From an uncultured Clostridia bacterium (GTDB lineage Bacteria; Bacillota; Clostridia; Lachnospirales; Cellulosilyticaceae), in NCBI GenBank assembly GCA_937981575.1, contig CALJNR010000054.1, positions 1-64,000 of the forward strand: a stretch of 64,000 bases of DNA, written 5' to 3'. The notes under the pieces are model-generated. The model was not told the DNA's origin. It saw only the letters and a list, made by a program, of their open reading frames with translations, and searched no databases. Both the position numbers and the translations under genes were made by a program. Shown here one piece after another: positions 53,264-62,801 of the stretch; position 1 is the stretch's first letter, and the number at the start of each line of letters is the position of its first letter.

Positions 53264-54400
53264 CTATCCCCCGAAAAATTTCGGTTTAGTGTAATTCTTA
53301 TAATATGCCTTGTAATTTTGTCGAAACTCTATAGGAGGCACGCCTACATATTTCTTGAAAATCTTACTGAAATATTCAACATCTTTATATCCCAGCTTGT
53401 TACCTACTTCATAGGTTTTGAGTTCTCCATCTGCAAGTAGTTTTTTTGCCTTTTCCATTTTTACTCTTGTAAGATATTCTACGAGCGGAATGCCAGCTCT
53501 TTGCTTAAAAGTTTCACTGATATACGTTTTGTTCAAAAAAAGTTTCTCTGCAATAGTCTTAAGTGAAAGATCCTCATCTGGACTTTCTAAAACGCACTCA
53601 GACACTTGGCTTACAATATGTGTTCCCCTTTGCCCACATTGGAGCAGATTAATGAGCACACATATTTCCTCTATCCTGCTGTTAAAAACTGCTTTCATCT
53701 CATTTAAGTCCTTACATTCAGCAAAAGATATATCTTCAAAAAAGTCCCTTTCTGTAAACTGTGTCAGCCACTTTTTATGCTGAAATAATATTTTTGAGGT
53801 CTCATTTAATACATTTTTTAATACGCTCTCAACTTTCAATAAGTTATAGCCTAAGTTAGCACCTGTAATATCTATCATACGCATAGCAACTTCAAGGCAT
53901 CTTATATTTCCCTCTTCAATAAGTTCAATCATTTGATGAGCATCTGCTTTTGGGAAAAATATTTCTACCTGCTCTACAAGGTTTTGCTCAAGGTTTCTCA
54001 ACCTGTCTTGCTGTATGTTTTTTTCAGCAATAAATGTCTTTACCCTTTTTAGAAGACTTAGAACCTCCTCTTTGTCTACAGGTTTAGTCATATAATCAAA
54101 AGCCCCTAAAACAAGGCCCTGTCTCGCATATGTAAAATCTGTATAATCGCTTAGCAGAACCACACATGGACATAAATGATTCTCCACGATTTTTTTCAGC
54201 AGTTCGAGTCCATCCACTTTCGGCATTTTGATATCCGTTATCACAAGATCTACTGAAGTATTTTTAAGTACCTCTAATGCTGCTTGTCCATTTGTGGCTT
54301 CAGCCGATAGGATAAAACCTGTTTTCTCCCCCCAGATTTTAAGTCTTTTTAGTTCTCTGCGAATAATATCCATATCATCTACGATAAGTACCTTCAGCAT
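53264..54400 (-). CDS. Response regulator with AraC-type output
   Basis: About 378 residues: receiver domain (VLIVDDMDIIRRE, Asp56 in VITDIKMP, Lys in YMTKPVD), a long middle region of unknown function, and an AraC DNA-binding domain (LSLKTIAEKLFLNKTYISETF, VGNKLGYKDVEYFSKIFKKYVG in part). I chose ATG 54400, 8 bases after AAGGAG. It begins 30 bases after the kinase gene; the two should form one pair. Its targets are not evident. Confidence 0.92.
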   Translation of the reverse strand: MLKVLIVDDMDIIRRELKRLKIWGEKTGFILSAEATNGQAALEVLKNTSVDLVITDIKMPKVDGLELLKKIVENHLCPCVVLLSDYTDFTYARQGLVLGAFDYMTKPVDKEEVLSLLKRVKTFIAEKNIQQDRLRNLEQNLVEQVEIFFPKADAHQMIELIEEGNIRCLEVAMRMIDITGANLGYNLLKVESVLKNVLNETSKILFQHKKWLTQFTERDFFEDISFAECKDLNEMKAVFNSRIEEICVLINLLQCGQRGTHIVSQVSECVLESPDEDLSLKTIAEKLFLNKTYISETFKQRAGIPLVEYLTRVKMEKAKKLLADGELKTYEVGNKLGYKDVEYFSKIFKKYVGVPPIEFRQNYKAYYKNYTKPKFFGG

Positions 54401-54429
54401 CTCTTCCACTCCTTTTCTTACATCCTTTT

Positions 54430-56796
54430 TCACCAAGAAAATGGTAATGTGAAATACACAGCTGCTCCAGCATTAACTTCACCAGTTATCCATGTTCTGC
54501 CTCCATGCTTTTGAATAATTTTCTTTATCGTAACAAGACCGATTCCTGTCCCTTCAAACTCCTCACTGGTATGTAGTCTCTGAAAAATCCCAAATAATTT
54601 ATCTGAGTATTCCATATCAAAGCCAACGCCGTTATCCTTTACATAGAATATATATTCTTGTTCTGAAATTGTGCTGCCTATAGTGATAAGCGCCTGTTCC
54701 CTGTCCTTTGTAAATTTAACCGCATTAGATAATACGTTGTAAATAACCTGTTTCAATAATATTTTATCTGCATAAACACGAGGCAACCCTGTTTCAATGA
54801 CAAATCTTATGTCTCTCTCTGGAGCAGCAAGTTTAATCTCATTGGCAGCTGAAGCAAATATTTCCTCAATATTTATCTCCTCTTTATACAAAGCTGCTCT
54901 GGCAGTAGTAGAATACTGCAGGAGCTTATTGATCATCTCAATCATATCTTTACAGATGCTTCTGATGTTTTGCAGAATATCTGATGCTTCTCCCCCCAGC
55001 TTCTCCCCTAGATCCTCAAACATGATTCTGCTGTATCCATCAACTGCACGAAGCGGAGACTTCAAATCATGAGATACAGTGTAGGCAAAGGCCTCAAGTT
55101 CGCCGATAGCTTGCTGAAGCTCGTATGTCCGCTCCGCAACACGCATCTCAAGCTCTTCATTCAGCGTTTTGATTTCTTTAATAGCCATTTTGTATTCTGA
55201 AATATTATCAAAGACAACCCCTACTTCTTGATCAGAGGCTTTGAACACATTTACCAGGTAATAGATATCTACTTCTGAGTAATACGTCTCAAAGCGCTCT
55301 GTAATTCCTGTCCGCAGCACATTTTGATAAATGCTCAGTTCTTGATTGGGATACCCAAAGACATCTCTCCATGTTTTTCCAATAATATCATTTGTTTTTA
55401 TTTTTGTTTGGTTTTCAAAACCTGGATTTGCATTGATAAATCGTATGTCTACAAGCTTATTATCCTCATTAAATATAGGTTCAAAAATAAAAAACCCATT
55501 CAGCATTTTTTCAAACAAAAGAGCATATTGTTTTTCACTCGATTTCAGACTTTGCTGCACTGTGACAAGTTCTGTATACTGCTGTTTTAATTTATTATCT
55601 GAATCTGTTAAGGCTTTGTAGATTTTGGTTAATCTATCATGATTTTGCTGCAGTTTCTGTTTCATTCTGCTAATCCTTTTTATATAAAAAATAAGGATAA
55701 CTATAAAAACAATCAGCAGACTAAAAATAATAATTGTAGTATTTACAAGCGATCGATACGTCTCAAAAAACGAAAAAGGTTTATTAAACATTTCACACTC
55801 ATGGGGAATAGCATCCTGTGGAACTTTGAATCTCATAAGTTCATTATAATCAAAAACATATCGTGTCGTTTGCGCCTTCCTTATTGGTATGCTTTCAATC
55901 TTCTCTCCCTGCAGAATGCTCAAGGCTATTTCTCCAGCCTCTTCTCCCTGCAGCCTTCCGCTTAGCATACTCCCTCCAATGGCACCATGCCCCATCCCAA
56001 AATCATACAGGTGGTAGACAGGAACGCTGCTGTTTTGGCTTATCAGTTCACAAAAGTCTTCAAATCCTGCTACTTTTCCATCTGCATCTACGTAATAAGT
56101 GGTAATAAGAATAATACTGTCTTTTGGAGCTTGCTGAGCTTCCTTTACGGCCTCCTCAAGGCTTTTATCATTTAAAGTTGTAATTTTAATATTTGGATTG
56201 ATCTTCCTAGCAGCCTGAATAGTCATTTCTCCCGTTGATAATCCACTTTCAGTATTATCAAAAACTATATATATTTCTTTGATATCAGGATTTATCTTAA
56301 GCGCTGCTTTTAAAGTTTTATCAGGGTCTACCTTCTCAATGACGCCTGTCACACCACTTTGTCCTTGGAGCATCTGTTCGGCTCCCTTTTCATTTACCCC
56401 ACAAAACACAATAGGCGCATTAGAAAAAATGATCTCCCGATTCTTAAGTACAAAATCAAGTGCTGCATCATCTGTAGTCATAATCAAATCTATTTTATAT
56501 TGAGCATATTTATAATTTAAATAGGCATAAAGATTATCTAAGTTTTCTCTGGTTGGGTAATGCTTCCAATCCATATATTCAACAGCAATCTTATATCTAT
56601 TTCCGCTGCCGTTTAGCGCATTCATTATCCCTTCTGTCTGCTGATCTGTCCATGAAAGCCCTTTATGATAAGAATTCAAAACAAGTATATTTTTAGGGGC
56701 TTGATATGCATAAGTATCTTTCATTCCATAAAGAAAGACCAGTATTACAAGCATTGCTATTCCCCATCTGCAGTAAACTACTTTATCTTTTATCAT
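54430..56796 (-). CDS. Hybrid-input histidine kinase with ABC-type substrate-binding sensor and PAS domain
   Basis: About 788 residues from ATG 56796 (AGGGGGA 7 bases upstream). Order: signal/anchor helix; extracytoplasmic ABC substrate-binding-like domain (ILVLNSYHKGLSWTDQQTEG, IMTTDDAALDFVL, PIVFCGVNEKG), residues 30-320; membrane helix near 350-370; coiled coil; PAS domain (420-530); HisKA with His near 579 in VSHDLKSPL; and HATPase (NVLSNAVKF, DNGVGFDM, GTGIGLV). The binding domain is of the type seen in tryptophan/tyrosine-type ABC binding proteins. Partner of the downstream response regulator. The ligand is unknown. Confidence 0.92.
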   Translation of the reverse strand: MIKDKVVYCRWGIAMLVILVFLYGMKDTYAYQAPKNILVLNSYHKGLSWTDQQTEGIMNALNGSGNRYKIAVEYMDWKHYPTRENLDNLYAYLNYKYAQYKIDLIMTTDDAALDFVLKNREIIFSNAPIVFCGVNEKGAEQMLQGQSGVTGVIEKVDPDKTLKAALKINPDIKEIYIVFDNTESGLSTGEMTIQAARKINPNIKITTLNDKSLEEAVKEAQQAPKDSIILITTYYVDADGKVAGFEDFCELISQNSSVPVYHLYDFGMGHGAIGGSMLSGRLQGEEAGEIALSILQGEKIESIPIRKAQTTRYVFDYNELMRFKVPQDAIPHECEMFNKPFSFFETYRSLVNTTIIIFSLLIVFIVILIFYIKRISRMKQKLQQNHDRLTKIYKALTDSDNKLKQQYTELVTVQQSLKSSEKQYALLFEKMLNGFFIFEPIFNEDNKLVDIRFINANPGFENQTKIKTNDIIGKTWRDVFGYPNQELSIYQNVLRTGITERFETYYSEVDIYYLVNVFKASDQEVGVVFDNISEYKMAIKEIKTLNEELEMRVAERTYELQQAIGELEAFAYTVSHDLKSPLRAVDGYSRIMFEDLGEKLGGEASDILQNIRSICKDMIEMINKLLQYSTTARAALYKEEINIEEIFASAANEIKLAAPERDIRFVIETGLPRVYADKILLKQVIYNVLSNAVKFTKDREQALITIGSTISEQEYIFYVKDNGVGFDMEYSDKLFGIFQRLHTSEEFEGTGIGLVTIKKIIQKHGGRTWITGEVNAGAAVYFTLPFSW

Positions 56797-57145
56797 CAAA
56801 TTCCCCCTAAAGATAATTCCCATTACAATATCATTATCACTCTTTTTCCCTCCATTTACAGTCTTATTATTTGATCAACTTATTTATGGCATTTATTATT
56901 ACTTCTCACTCATATTGTATCATTAATACTCAATGCTATTTATTGTATTATAGTACAAAAATGTGCATATCATCAACAAATACACAAACAATATTTAAAA
57001 TAGTAGGTTGAACTTCTATACTTTTCGACATATACCACCTGCTTGTAAAGACACTAAGAATTTCGTCTTGCATCTATCGATTTTTTTATCTTTCTATTAC
57101 CCTGCCGGCTATCACTAATGCTTGACCACTTGCTTTTTATACATG
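56797..57145. other. Intergenic region before the kinase operon
   Basis: About 350 AT-rich bases between the kinase start and the terminator of the glycyl radical operon. It must hold the kinase promoter on the minus strand, but I see no clean -35/-10 pair. No gene or strong repeat is seen. Confidence 0.5.
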
Positions 57146-57180
57146 CAAAAATCCCCCTTATGTTTCGAAACATAAGGAGG
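57146..57180 (-). terminator. Terminator of the glycyl radical enzyme operon
   Basis: A perfect 22-base palindrome, CCTTATGTTTC/GAAACATAAGG (57156-57177), flanked by C and G runs, followed on the minus strand by ATTTTTG. Confidence 0.85.
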
Positions 57181-57242
57181 ATTAATCATCTTATTAACTA
57201 GCCTGGATGGCTATAATCCAAACTGTATTTTATACTTCAATA

Positions 57243-58298
57243 TCAGCAGTTACAAAATACAATTTTATTAAAGTTCAGTTCTCTATTTTTAAGTTTTTGA
57301 AAGACATCTGCCGCTTCTTCAAGATTAAACCTATGGGTAATAAGTGGTTTGACTTTAAGCTGACCTGAACTAATAAAATCCATTGTAGCTCTCCACTCAA
57401 CACCTGGGAAAGGTGCTGAATAGCTATTCCATGAACCTACCAGCTCCAGTTCTCCTCTTATAATTCTTTCAAAGCTTTTTGGTGGGAAAACAACATCTTT
57501 ATGGGCTGTACCTAAAAGAAGGATTCTGCCGAGGTTTTTAGTAGCTCTTAAGCTTTGTTCCTGAGTAATATTAGACCCTGCAGTTTCTATTGTAACATCG
57601 GCACCTTTTCCGCCTGTTACCTTTTTAATCGCCTCAATCGGATCTTCTTTCATCGAGTTAACAGTAATATCTGCTCCAAGCTTTTGGGCTTCACTTAATT
57701 TTTCATCCACGATATCTACTGCAACAACTTTAGTAGCCCCCATTATTTTTGAAAACTGTACGGCAATTTGTCCAATAGGCCCACATCCTAAAACCACAAC
57801 CGTTTCTCCAGGATTAATTTTTACCTTTCGCATACCATGAAGTGTAACAGCCGCTGGCTCTACAACAGCTCCTTCTTCAAAAGATACATTGGAAGGCATT
57901 TTTAATACATTAACCTGCGGTGCTACAACATATTCTGCAAAGGCCCCATCTCTCCTTGAACCGATAAAATCATAGTCTTCACATTGTCCATAGTTTCCAC
58001 TTGCACAAGAATCACATTTCATGCATGGAAGCATAGGCGCCACAACTACTTTATCTCCAATTTTCAGGTCTTTAACCTCTTCTCCTTTAGCTTCAATAAT
58101 ACCGCAGAACTCATGTCCTGGTATTGTCGGAAACTTATAAGTTCCTGTATGAAGCACTCTGTCTAAATCCGATCCACAAATTCCGGCGGCTTTAATATTA
58201 ACGAGCACTTCATTTTTATTTGTAATTTTAGGTTTGCTGACAGTTTCTATTCTTAAATCACCTGGTGCATGAAGCACAGCTGCTTTCATATTTGACAT
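57243..58298 (-). CDS. Zinc-dependent alcohol dehydrogenase, galactitol-1-phosphate 5-dehydrogenase-like
   Basis: A 351-residue medium-chain dehydrogenase: catalytic zinc ligands in GICGSDLD and PGHEFCGIIE, structural zinc cysteines CMKCDSCASGNYGQC and Rossmann motif VVLGCGPIGQIA. The segment GTAHKDVVFPPKSFERIIRGELELVGSW is close to galactitol-1-phosphate dehydrogenases (quoted in parts: FPPKSFERIIRGELELVGSW). It should oxidise a polyol or polyol phosphate with NAD+. Last gene of the operon, 22 bases after the other dehydrogenase gene. Confidence 0.88.
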   Translation of the reverse strand: MSNMKAAVLHAPGDLRIETVSKPKITNKNEVLVNIKAAGICGSDLDRVLHTGTYKFPTIPGHEFCGIIEAKGEEVKDLKIGDKVVVAPMLPCMKCDSCASGNYGQCEDYDFIGSRRDGAFAEYVVAPQVNVLKMPSNVSFEEGAVVEPAAVTLHGMRKVKINPGETVVVLGCGPIGQIAVQFSKIMGATKVVAVDIVDEKLSEAQKLGADITVNSMKEDPIEAIKKVTGGKGADVTIETAGSNITQEQSLRATKNLGRILLLGTAHKDVVFPPKSFERIIRGELELVGSWNSYSAPFPGVEWRATMDFISSGQLKVKPLITHRFNLEEAADVFQKLKNRELNFNKIVFCNC

Positions 58299-58320
58299 TT
58301 TGTTTCCCCTCCAAAGTTCA

Positions 58321-59373
58321 TTAATTTCCGCTTACAATAACAGCTTTTAAGCCTGCTCCGCTTGCTGCATAAGCAAACGCTTCTTTAGCCTGATCAATAT
58401 TAAATCTTCCAGTCACAATAGGTTTAAGATCCATTCTATCTGATGCTGCAATTTCAATTGAACTTATCACATGCTGAAGGCTTGAGCCTGTTGTTCCTAC
58501 CACCTTTAGTTCTTTATAATGCACAAGATTTGTATTAAGCGTTACAAACTCTTTCCCCTTCGGCATACCACCAAAGAGACTAATTCTGCCATGCACTGCT
58601 GCTATTTCTAAAGCCAGCTGCTGAATGGCTGGTACGCTGTTGGCGGTGATGACAATATCTGCGCCAAGTCCACTAGTTTCTTCGAGTACTCTTGTTTTAA
58701 GGTCTTCATTGGATGAATTAATAAGCACATCTGCAACACCGAGTGCTCTGACCTCTTCAAGTCTGCTGTCAACAATATCAACCATCATTACTTTCGTTGC
58801 TCCAGCAATTTTATTGATCATAGCATGCAGGACACCAATAGGCCCAGCTCCAATGATTACAACACTTTCACCTGGTTTTGTATCCACTGCCTGGTAGCTG
58901 TTATAGCAGCAAGACAGTGGTTCACATAACGCTGCTTCTTCATAAGATAAGCTGGCAGGAATGTTGATGACATTACCCATTTGGATTGCATGAGCCGGCA
59001 CCTTCATATACTCAGCAAAACCGCCATTCCAGCTGATTCCAAAAGCTTCATAGTCTGAGCATAGCTGATTAAAACCTTGTTTGCACATTTTGCAGTGTCC
59101 GCATCCAACATTTGGGGGTACAACTACTCTTTGTCCTACCTTATACCCTTGAACATTCGCCCCAATTTCAGCTATTTCTCCAGCTATTTCATGACCAAGT
59201 ATTCTTTGCTCGCCTTCTGGTATTTTGAAATGTCCATATTTATATATACGAATATCCGTACCACATACAGCACATGCCTTTACTTTGATAAGCATTTCAT
59301 CCGCATCAATTGCAGGTTTTGCTATTTCTTCAACTCTTATATCTTCAACACCATAATATACTGCAGCTTTCAT
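58321..59373 (-). CDS. Zinc-dependent alcohol dehydrogenase, sorbitol/threonine dehydrogenase-like
   Basis: A 350-residue medium-chain dehydrogenase with ACAVCGTDIRIY, LGHEIAGEIAEIG, structural zinc cysteines CGHCKMCKQGFNQLC and VVIIGAGPIGVLH. It probably oxidises a second polyol intermediate or reduces an aldehyde/ketone product of the glycyl radical enzyme encoded directly upstream. AAGGAGG lies 7 bases before ATG 59373. Paralogous to the next dehydrogenase but clearly different in sequence, so the two likely act on different substrates. Confidence 0.88.
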   Translation of the reverse strand: MKAAVYYGVEDIRVEEIAKPAIDADEMLIKVKACAVCGTDIRIYKYGHFKIPEGEQRILGHEIAGEIAEIGANVQGYKVGQRVVVPPNVGCGHCKMCKQGFNQLCSDYEAFGISWNGGFAEYMKVPAHAIQMGNVINIPASLSYEEAALCEPLSCCYNSYQAVDTKPGESVVIIGAGPIGVLHAMINKIAGATKVMMVDIVDSRLEEVRALGVADVLINSSNEDLKTRVLEETSGLGADIVITANSVPAIQQLALEIAAVHGRISLFGGMPKGKEFVTLNTNLVHYKELKVVGTTGSSLQHVISSIEIAASDRMDLKPIVTGRFNIDQAKEAFAYAASGAGLKAVIVSGN

Positions 59374-59438
59374 GATCTTCCTCCTTGAATTCTTATTATA
59401 AGTAACATTCTAAACTAAAGTTTAACGTACCTTTTCTA

Positions 59439-61778
59439 TTAATGCTGCTCAGTACGGTTAATGACCTCATCCTGAGCCTTTTTGCCCATTTGTACAAAAT
59501 ATGCACTATATCCTGTAACTCTGATACAGAGATTCTTATATTTTTCTGGCTTTTGCTGTGCTTCTAGGAGATCCTCTTTGCTGACAACATTAAGCTGAAT
59601 CTGAAGTCCGCCATCTTCAAAAAATGTTCTAAAAGCAGCCTTTAAAATTTCTAGACCCTTGTCCCCTTTTACCGCTGATGGATGAATTCTTATGTTAAGC
59701 GGTCCGCCAGTAATACGATTAAATGGTATTTTAGCAACTGAATTCAAAAGGGCAGTTAAGCCATTTTGATCGGCTCCAGTGCTTGGTGACTGGTTTTCAC
59801 TGATCCCATCACCAGTCTTTCTGCCATCCGGCGTTGATGTAAGTATTCTTCCCATCGATGTAAAATCTCTGTCTGATGACAAGGTAGGCAGAAGCCAATA
59901 AGTATAGTCTTTTTGATTAACGTTTTCAACCTCATCACAGAAAATATCAACAACCTTTGCAGCGAAAGCATCTACCCAGTCGATGTCGTTCCCGAACTTA
60001 TCTACTTTGTTTTTGAGCATTATTTGAAGTTCTGGATCATCTTGATAGTTACTGTTAAGCTGACAAACGAGCGCTTCAAGTGTAATAGCACCATCCATAA
60101 AAACTTGCTTTTTAATAGCGGCTAAAGAATCAATCACTGTTGCGAGGCCGCTTCCTTGTACGATAATATGATGGTACTTTGTTCCCCCATCATTCCAAGT
60201 GATTTGATTTTCTATAGTCCCTTCCATAAAACAGTCTTCTATTCTGATGCGTCCATTATTGCATTTCTTTTCCAGTGCGAAATCCTTCTCAAAGGCTTCT
60301 CTGTATTTTTCAAGCAGAAAACGCACTTGTGTTCTATAAGCCTCTAAAAGATCATCCAGACTCTTCATTTCCCTAACCGGCATCGACTCCACGCCGCTAT
60401 ACGGCTTAGACATAAGACCTATCATTCTGTCTTCTAAAGTATATAAGAGTTCGTTACTATCTATATCATTCCCCAGATTTAGAGGATTTTTGCCTTCGTT
60501 AAGTGCCAAAACAAGTGGAAGTACAAGGTTGAACCATAGCTGACGAAGTCCGCTTTGTTTGCCTGAAATATGTGGGTCATTACAGCCGTAAAATCCATAT
60601 TCATAGGCATCTTTTTCGTCTATTCCATATTTTTGAAGGGCCTCAATCATTGTCATGTCATTATAAATAACAATGGTAGCGTTGTCTCTCATTGCTTCAC
60701 AAACCTTGTGCCAGAAAGCATCTTCAATACCATCATAGTACCTTACTACAACGAATGGATTTCTAAGCTTAAGGTCATGTGCTGCTTCAATAAATAAATA
60801 GGAAAGTTCATTAACCCCAGGTTTCCCCCCTTCTAATAGGCCGCCGATCATGATGTAATTTGGATCGTCATAGGCTACTTCCAGGTTGTATAATACAGCT
60901 TCAAGCTCTTGAGACATATGATCAGTAGGCGCCATAATTTCATTATTTTTATAATAGAATTCTGTAATCAAATCCAAAGCTTCCTGCTTTGTAAGCTCAC
61001 CTTTATCTATGTCTTTCTTATAAAAGGGGTATAAATACTGGTCCATTCTGCCATAGTCTAAAACACCACATCCTGCCACTTTCATAAAAATAAGCGTAAT
61101 AAACCATAGAAGCTGAAGCGCTTCATGTAAATTCCTTGGAGCATGATAACTAATATGCTTACAAATATCTTCTAACCTTTTAAGTTCCTCTGCTCTTACT
61201 TTGTCGCTGCATTTTTCTGCTTCTTCTTTGACACAGTCCGCATATCTCAGAATGAATAAACTCATTGCATCATAGCAAAGTATTGCCCCTTCTAAAAATT
61301 CCTTTGCCTCTTTATTCTCTGTTCCTCTTAGGTTTTGCAGGTTATTTTCTGCCTTTTGCTTAAATCCTCCTAAGCCTTTTTCTAGCATTTCTTCCCAAAG
61401 TAATCCCAAATGTCCAAATGAATAAAACCAAGGCGCTCTTCTTTTAAGCCACCCATAAGAATAAAACCAAGAAATTTTTTGTTGTATTTCTTCTAAAGGA
61501 ATCGTCCACCAGTCTTTTGTTAACGCTGCCCCTTTTTCATATTCATCCTCTGTTGGAATAACCTCTTTAACTGATCCGATTAACTTCTCTTCTGGCTGGA
61601 TAAAAACTGAAACGCGTTTAAGAATATATTCAAGAGTTTTTCCATAACGCGGTGCATAGGAAAGATTTTCAAATAGTGGTTCACTTTCAATTAAATACTC
61701 TATACGCTCATAAAAGGTGAGTCTATAATCCTTGTCAAACCACTCATTAACTTTATTTTTTATTGCCTTTGATGCCAT
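59439..61778 (-). CDS. Glycyl radical enzyme, pyruvate formate-lyase/diol dehydratase family, with unusual active-site Gly-Cys-Asn-Asp
   Basis: About 779 residues. The C-terminal radical loop RVTGYSAYFVQMGKKAQDEV has Gly756 as radical site. The catalytic cysteine is Cys399 in FYGCNDPH. Characterised dehydratases, lyases and CutC of this family mostly have Gly-Cys-x-Glu, where Glu is the general base; here the residue is Asp401 and x is Asn. Early segments (YHAPRNLHEALQLLWF) match the diol-dehydratase branch rather than PFL, which has two cysteines in a row. I chose ATG 61778, 7 bases after GGGAGG. Encoded with an activase, a sugar kinase, a cupin and two polyol dehydrogenases, so a carbohydrate-derived substrate is likely. 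Confidence 0.93.
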   Translation of the reverse strand: MASKAIKNKVNEWFDKDYRLTFYERIEYLIESEPLFENLSYAPRYGKTLEYILKRVSVFIQPEEKLIGSVKEVIPTEDEYEKGAALTKDWWTIPLEEIQQKISWFYSYGWLKRRAPWFYSFGHLGLLWEEMLEKGLGGFKQKAENNLQNLRGTENKEAKEFLEGAILCYDAMSLFILRYADCVKEEAEKCSDKVRAEELKRLEDICKHISYHAPRNLHEALQLLWFITLIFMKVAGCGVLDYGRMDQYLYPFYKKDIDKGELTKQEALDLITEFYYKNNEIMAPTDHMSQELEAVLYNLEVAYDDPNYIMIGGLLEGGKPGVNELSYLFIEAAHDLKLRNPFVVVRYYDGIEDAFWHKVCEAMRDNATIVIYNDMTMIEALQKYGIDEKDAYEYGFYGCNDPHISGKQSGLRQLWFNLVLPLVLALNEGKNPLNLGNDIDSNELLYTLEDRMIGLMSKPYSGVESMPVREMKSLDDLLEAYRTQVRFLLEKYREAFEKDFALEKKCNNGRIRIEDCFMEGTIENQITWNDGGTKYHHIIVQGSGLATVIDSLAAIKKQVFMDGAITLEALVCQLNSNYQDDPELQIMLKNKVDKFGNDIDWVDAFAAKVVDIFCDEVENVNQKDYTYWLLPTLSSDRDFTSMGRILTSTPDGRKTGDGISENQSPSTGADQNGLTALLNSVAKIPFNRITGGPLNIRIHPSAVKGDKGLEILKAAFRTFFEDGGLQIQLNVVSKEDLLEAQQKPEKYKNLCIRVTGYSAYFVQMGKKAQDEVINRTEQH

Positions 61779-61811
61779 GATCAAACCTCCCTTTTGAATA
61801 AGCTGTCAGCG

Positions 61812-62708
61812 TTATACAACAATTGATTTTATATTCTTTTCAGTAAAACAATGATTTAAGTGAAACATATGTTCATGAGTCGGTGTTTCAAATACTGGGT
61901 TTTCTTTACCTATACATTTACCTTTTTCAATGCCGTAACTATGGTACGGAAGAAGTTCTACCTGAAGCAGATTCTCAAATCCACTTAAAAATTCCGCTGT
62001 TTCTTTCATATTTTCTAAGGTATCATTGACACCGGTAATGACTGGAATTCTTACAATAATATCAACGTCCAGTTTTGACAGCTTTTTTGCATTCTCTAAA
62101 ATTTGTTTGTTGCTGACTCCTGTATAACGCTTATGCATCTCATCATTCATACATTTTGAGTCTAATAATACTAAGTCTACTACTTCAAATAAGTCTTGAA
62201 TTTCTTCCCATTTCACATTAAATGCCGTATCAAGGGCATTGTGAATGCCGTGTGTTTTTGTTTTCTCAAAAACCTCTTTAACCCAGTCTTTTTGAAGAAG
62301 CGCTTCCCCTCCTGAAATGGTCAGGCCTCCACCTGAGTTTTTATAGTACTTTAAATCCTTAAGTGCAATGTCTGCTATGTGCTGCGAATCCATCTGTGTT
62401 CCAACAAGCTCGAGTGCGCCATATATACAAGCTTCTACACATTTGCCACAGCCATCACAATTTTTTCTGTCAAATGTTTTGATGCCATTTTCTGTGATTT
62501 GGTGCAGTGATTTTGGACAAGCTGAAATACATTTGCCGCATAACGTACAATTTTGTTCATAAAAGATAACTTCGGGCCTCTTATTATTGGTTTCTGGGTT
62601 ATGACACCACTGACAGCTTAGATTGCATCCCTTCACAAAAACTGTGGTTCTTATTCCTGGTCCATCGTTTACTGAAAACCGCTGTACTCTGCTGATTAGT
62701 CCTAACAT
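61812..62708 (-). CDS. Glycyl radical enzyme activase (radical SAM)
   Basis: About 298 residues. The radical SAM motif is CNLSCQWC in VKGCNLSCQWCHNPE, followed by two ferredoxin-like clusters (CTLCGKCISACP, CDGCGKCVEACI) typical of activases of the dehydratase branch; PFL activase lacks these. GGLTISGGEALLQKDW binds SAM. It installs the radical on Gly756 of the enzyme encoded 33 bases downstream. I chose ATG 62708 after AAAGAGTG. Confidence 0.94.
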   Translation of the reverse strand: MLGLISRVQRFSVNDGPGIRTTVFVKGCNLSCQWCHNPETNNKRPEVIFYEQNCTLCGKCISACPKSLHQITENGIKTFDRKNCDGCGKCVEACIYGALELVGTQMDSQHIADIALKDLKYYKNSGGGLTISGGEALLQKDWVKEVFEKTKTHGIHNALDTAFNVKWEEIQDLFEVVDLVLLDSKCMNDEMHKRYTGVSNKQILENAKKLSKLDVDIIVRIPVITGVNDTLENMKETAEFLSGFENLLQVELLPYHSYGIEKGKCIGKENPVFETPTHEHMFHLNHCFTEKNIKSIVV

Positions 62709-62801
62709 AAAAATCACTCTTTCTTAACTAGCGCCCCGCTGCTCTTATTTTTACCCAATTTGTTTTTCTAATTAAAACGATTTTAATTTTAGAATTTTTC
62801 T

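Noticed and set aside
59439-61778. Pyruvate formate-lyase proper
   Set aside because: It lacks the Cys-Cys pair of PFL and its activase has extra ferredoxin clusters, placing it in the dehydratase/lyase branch.
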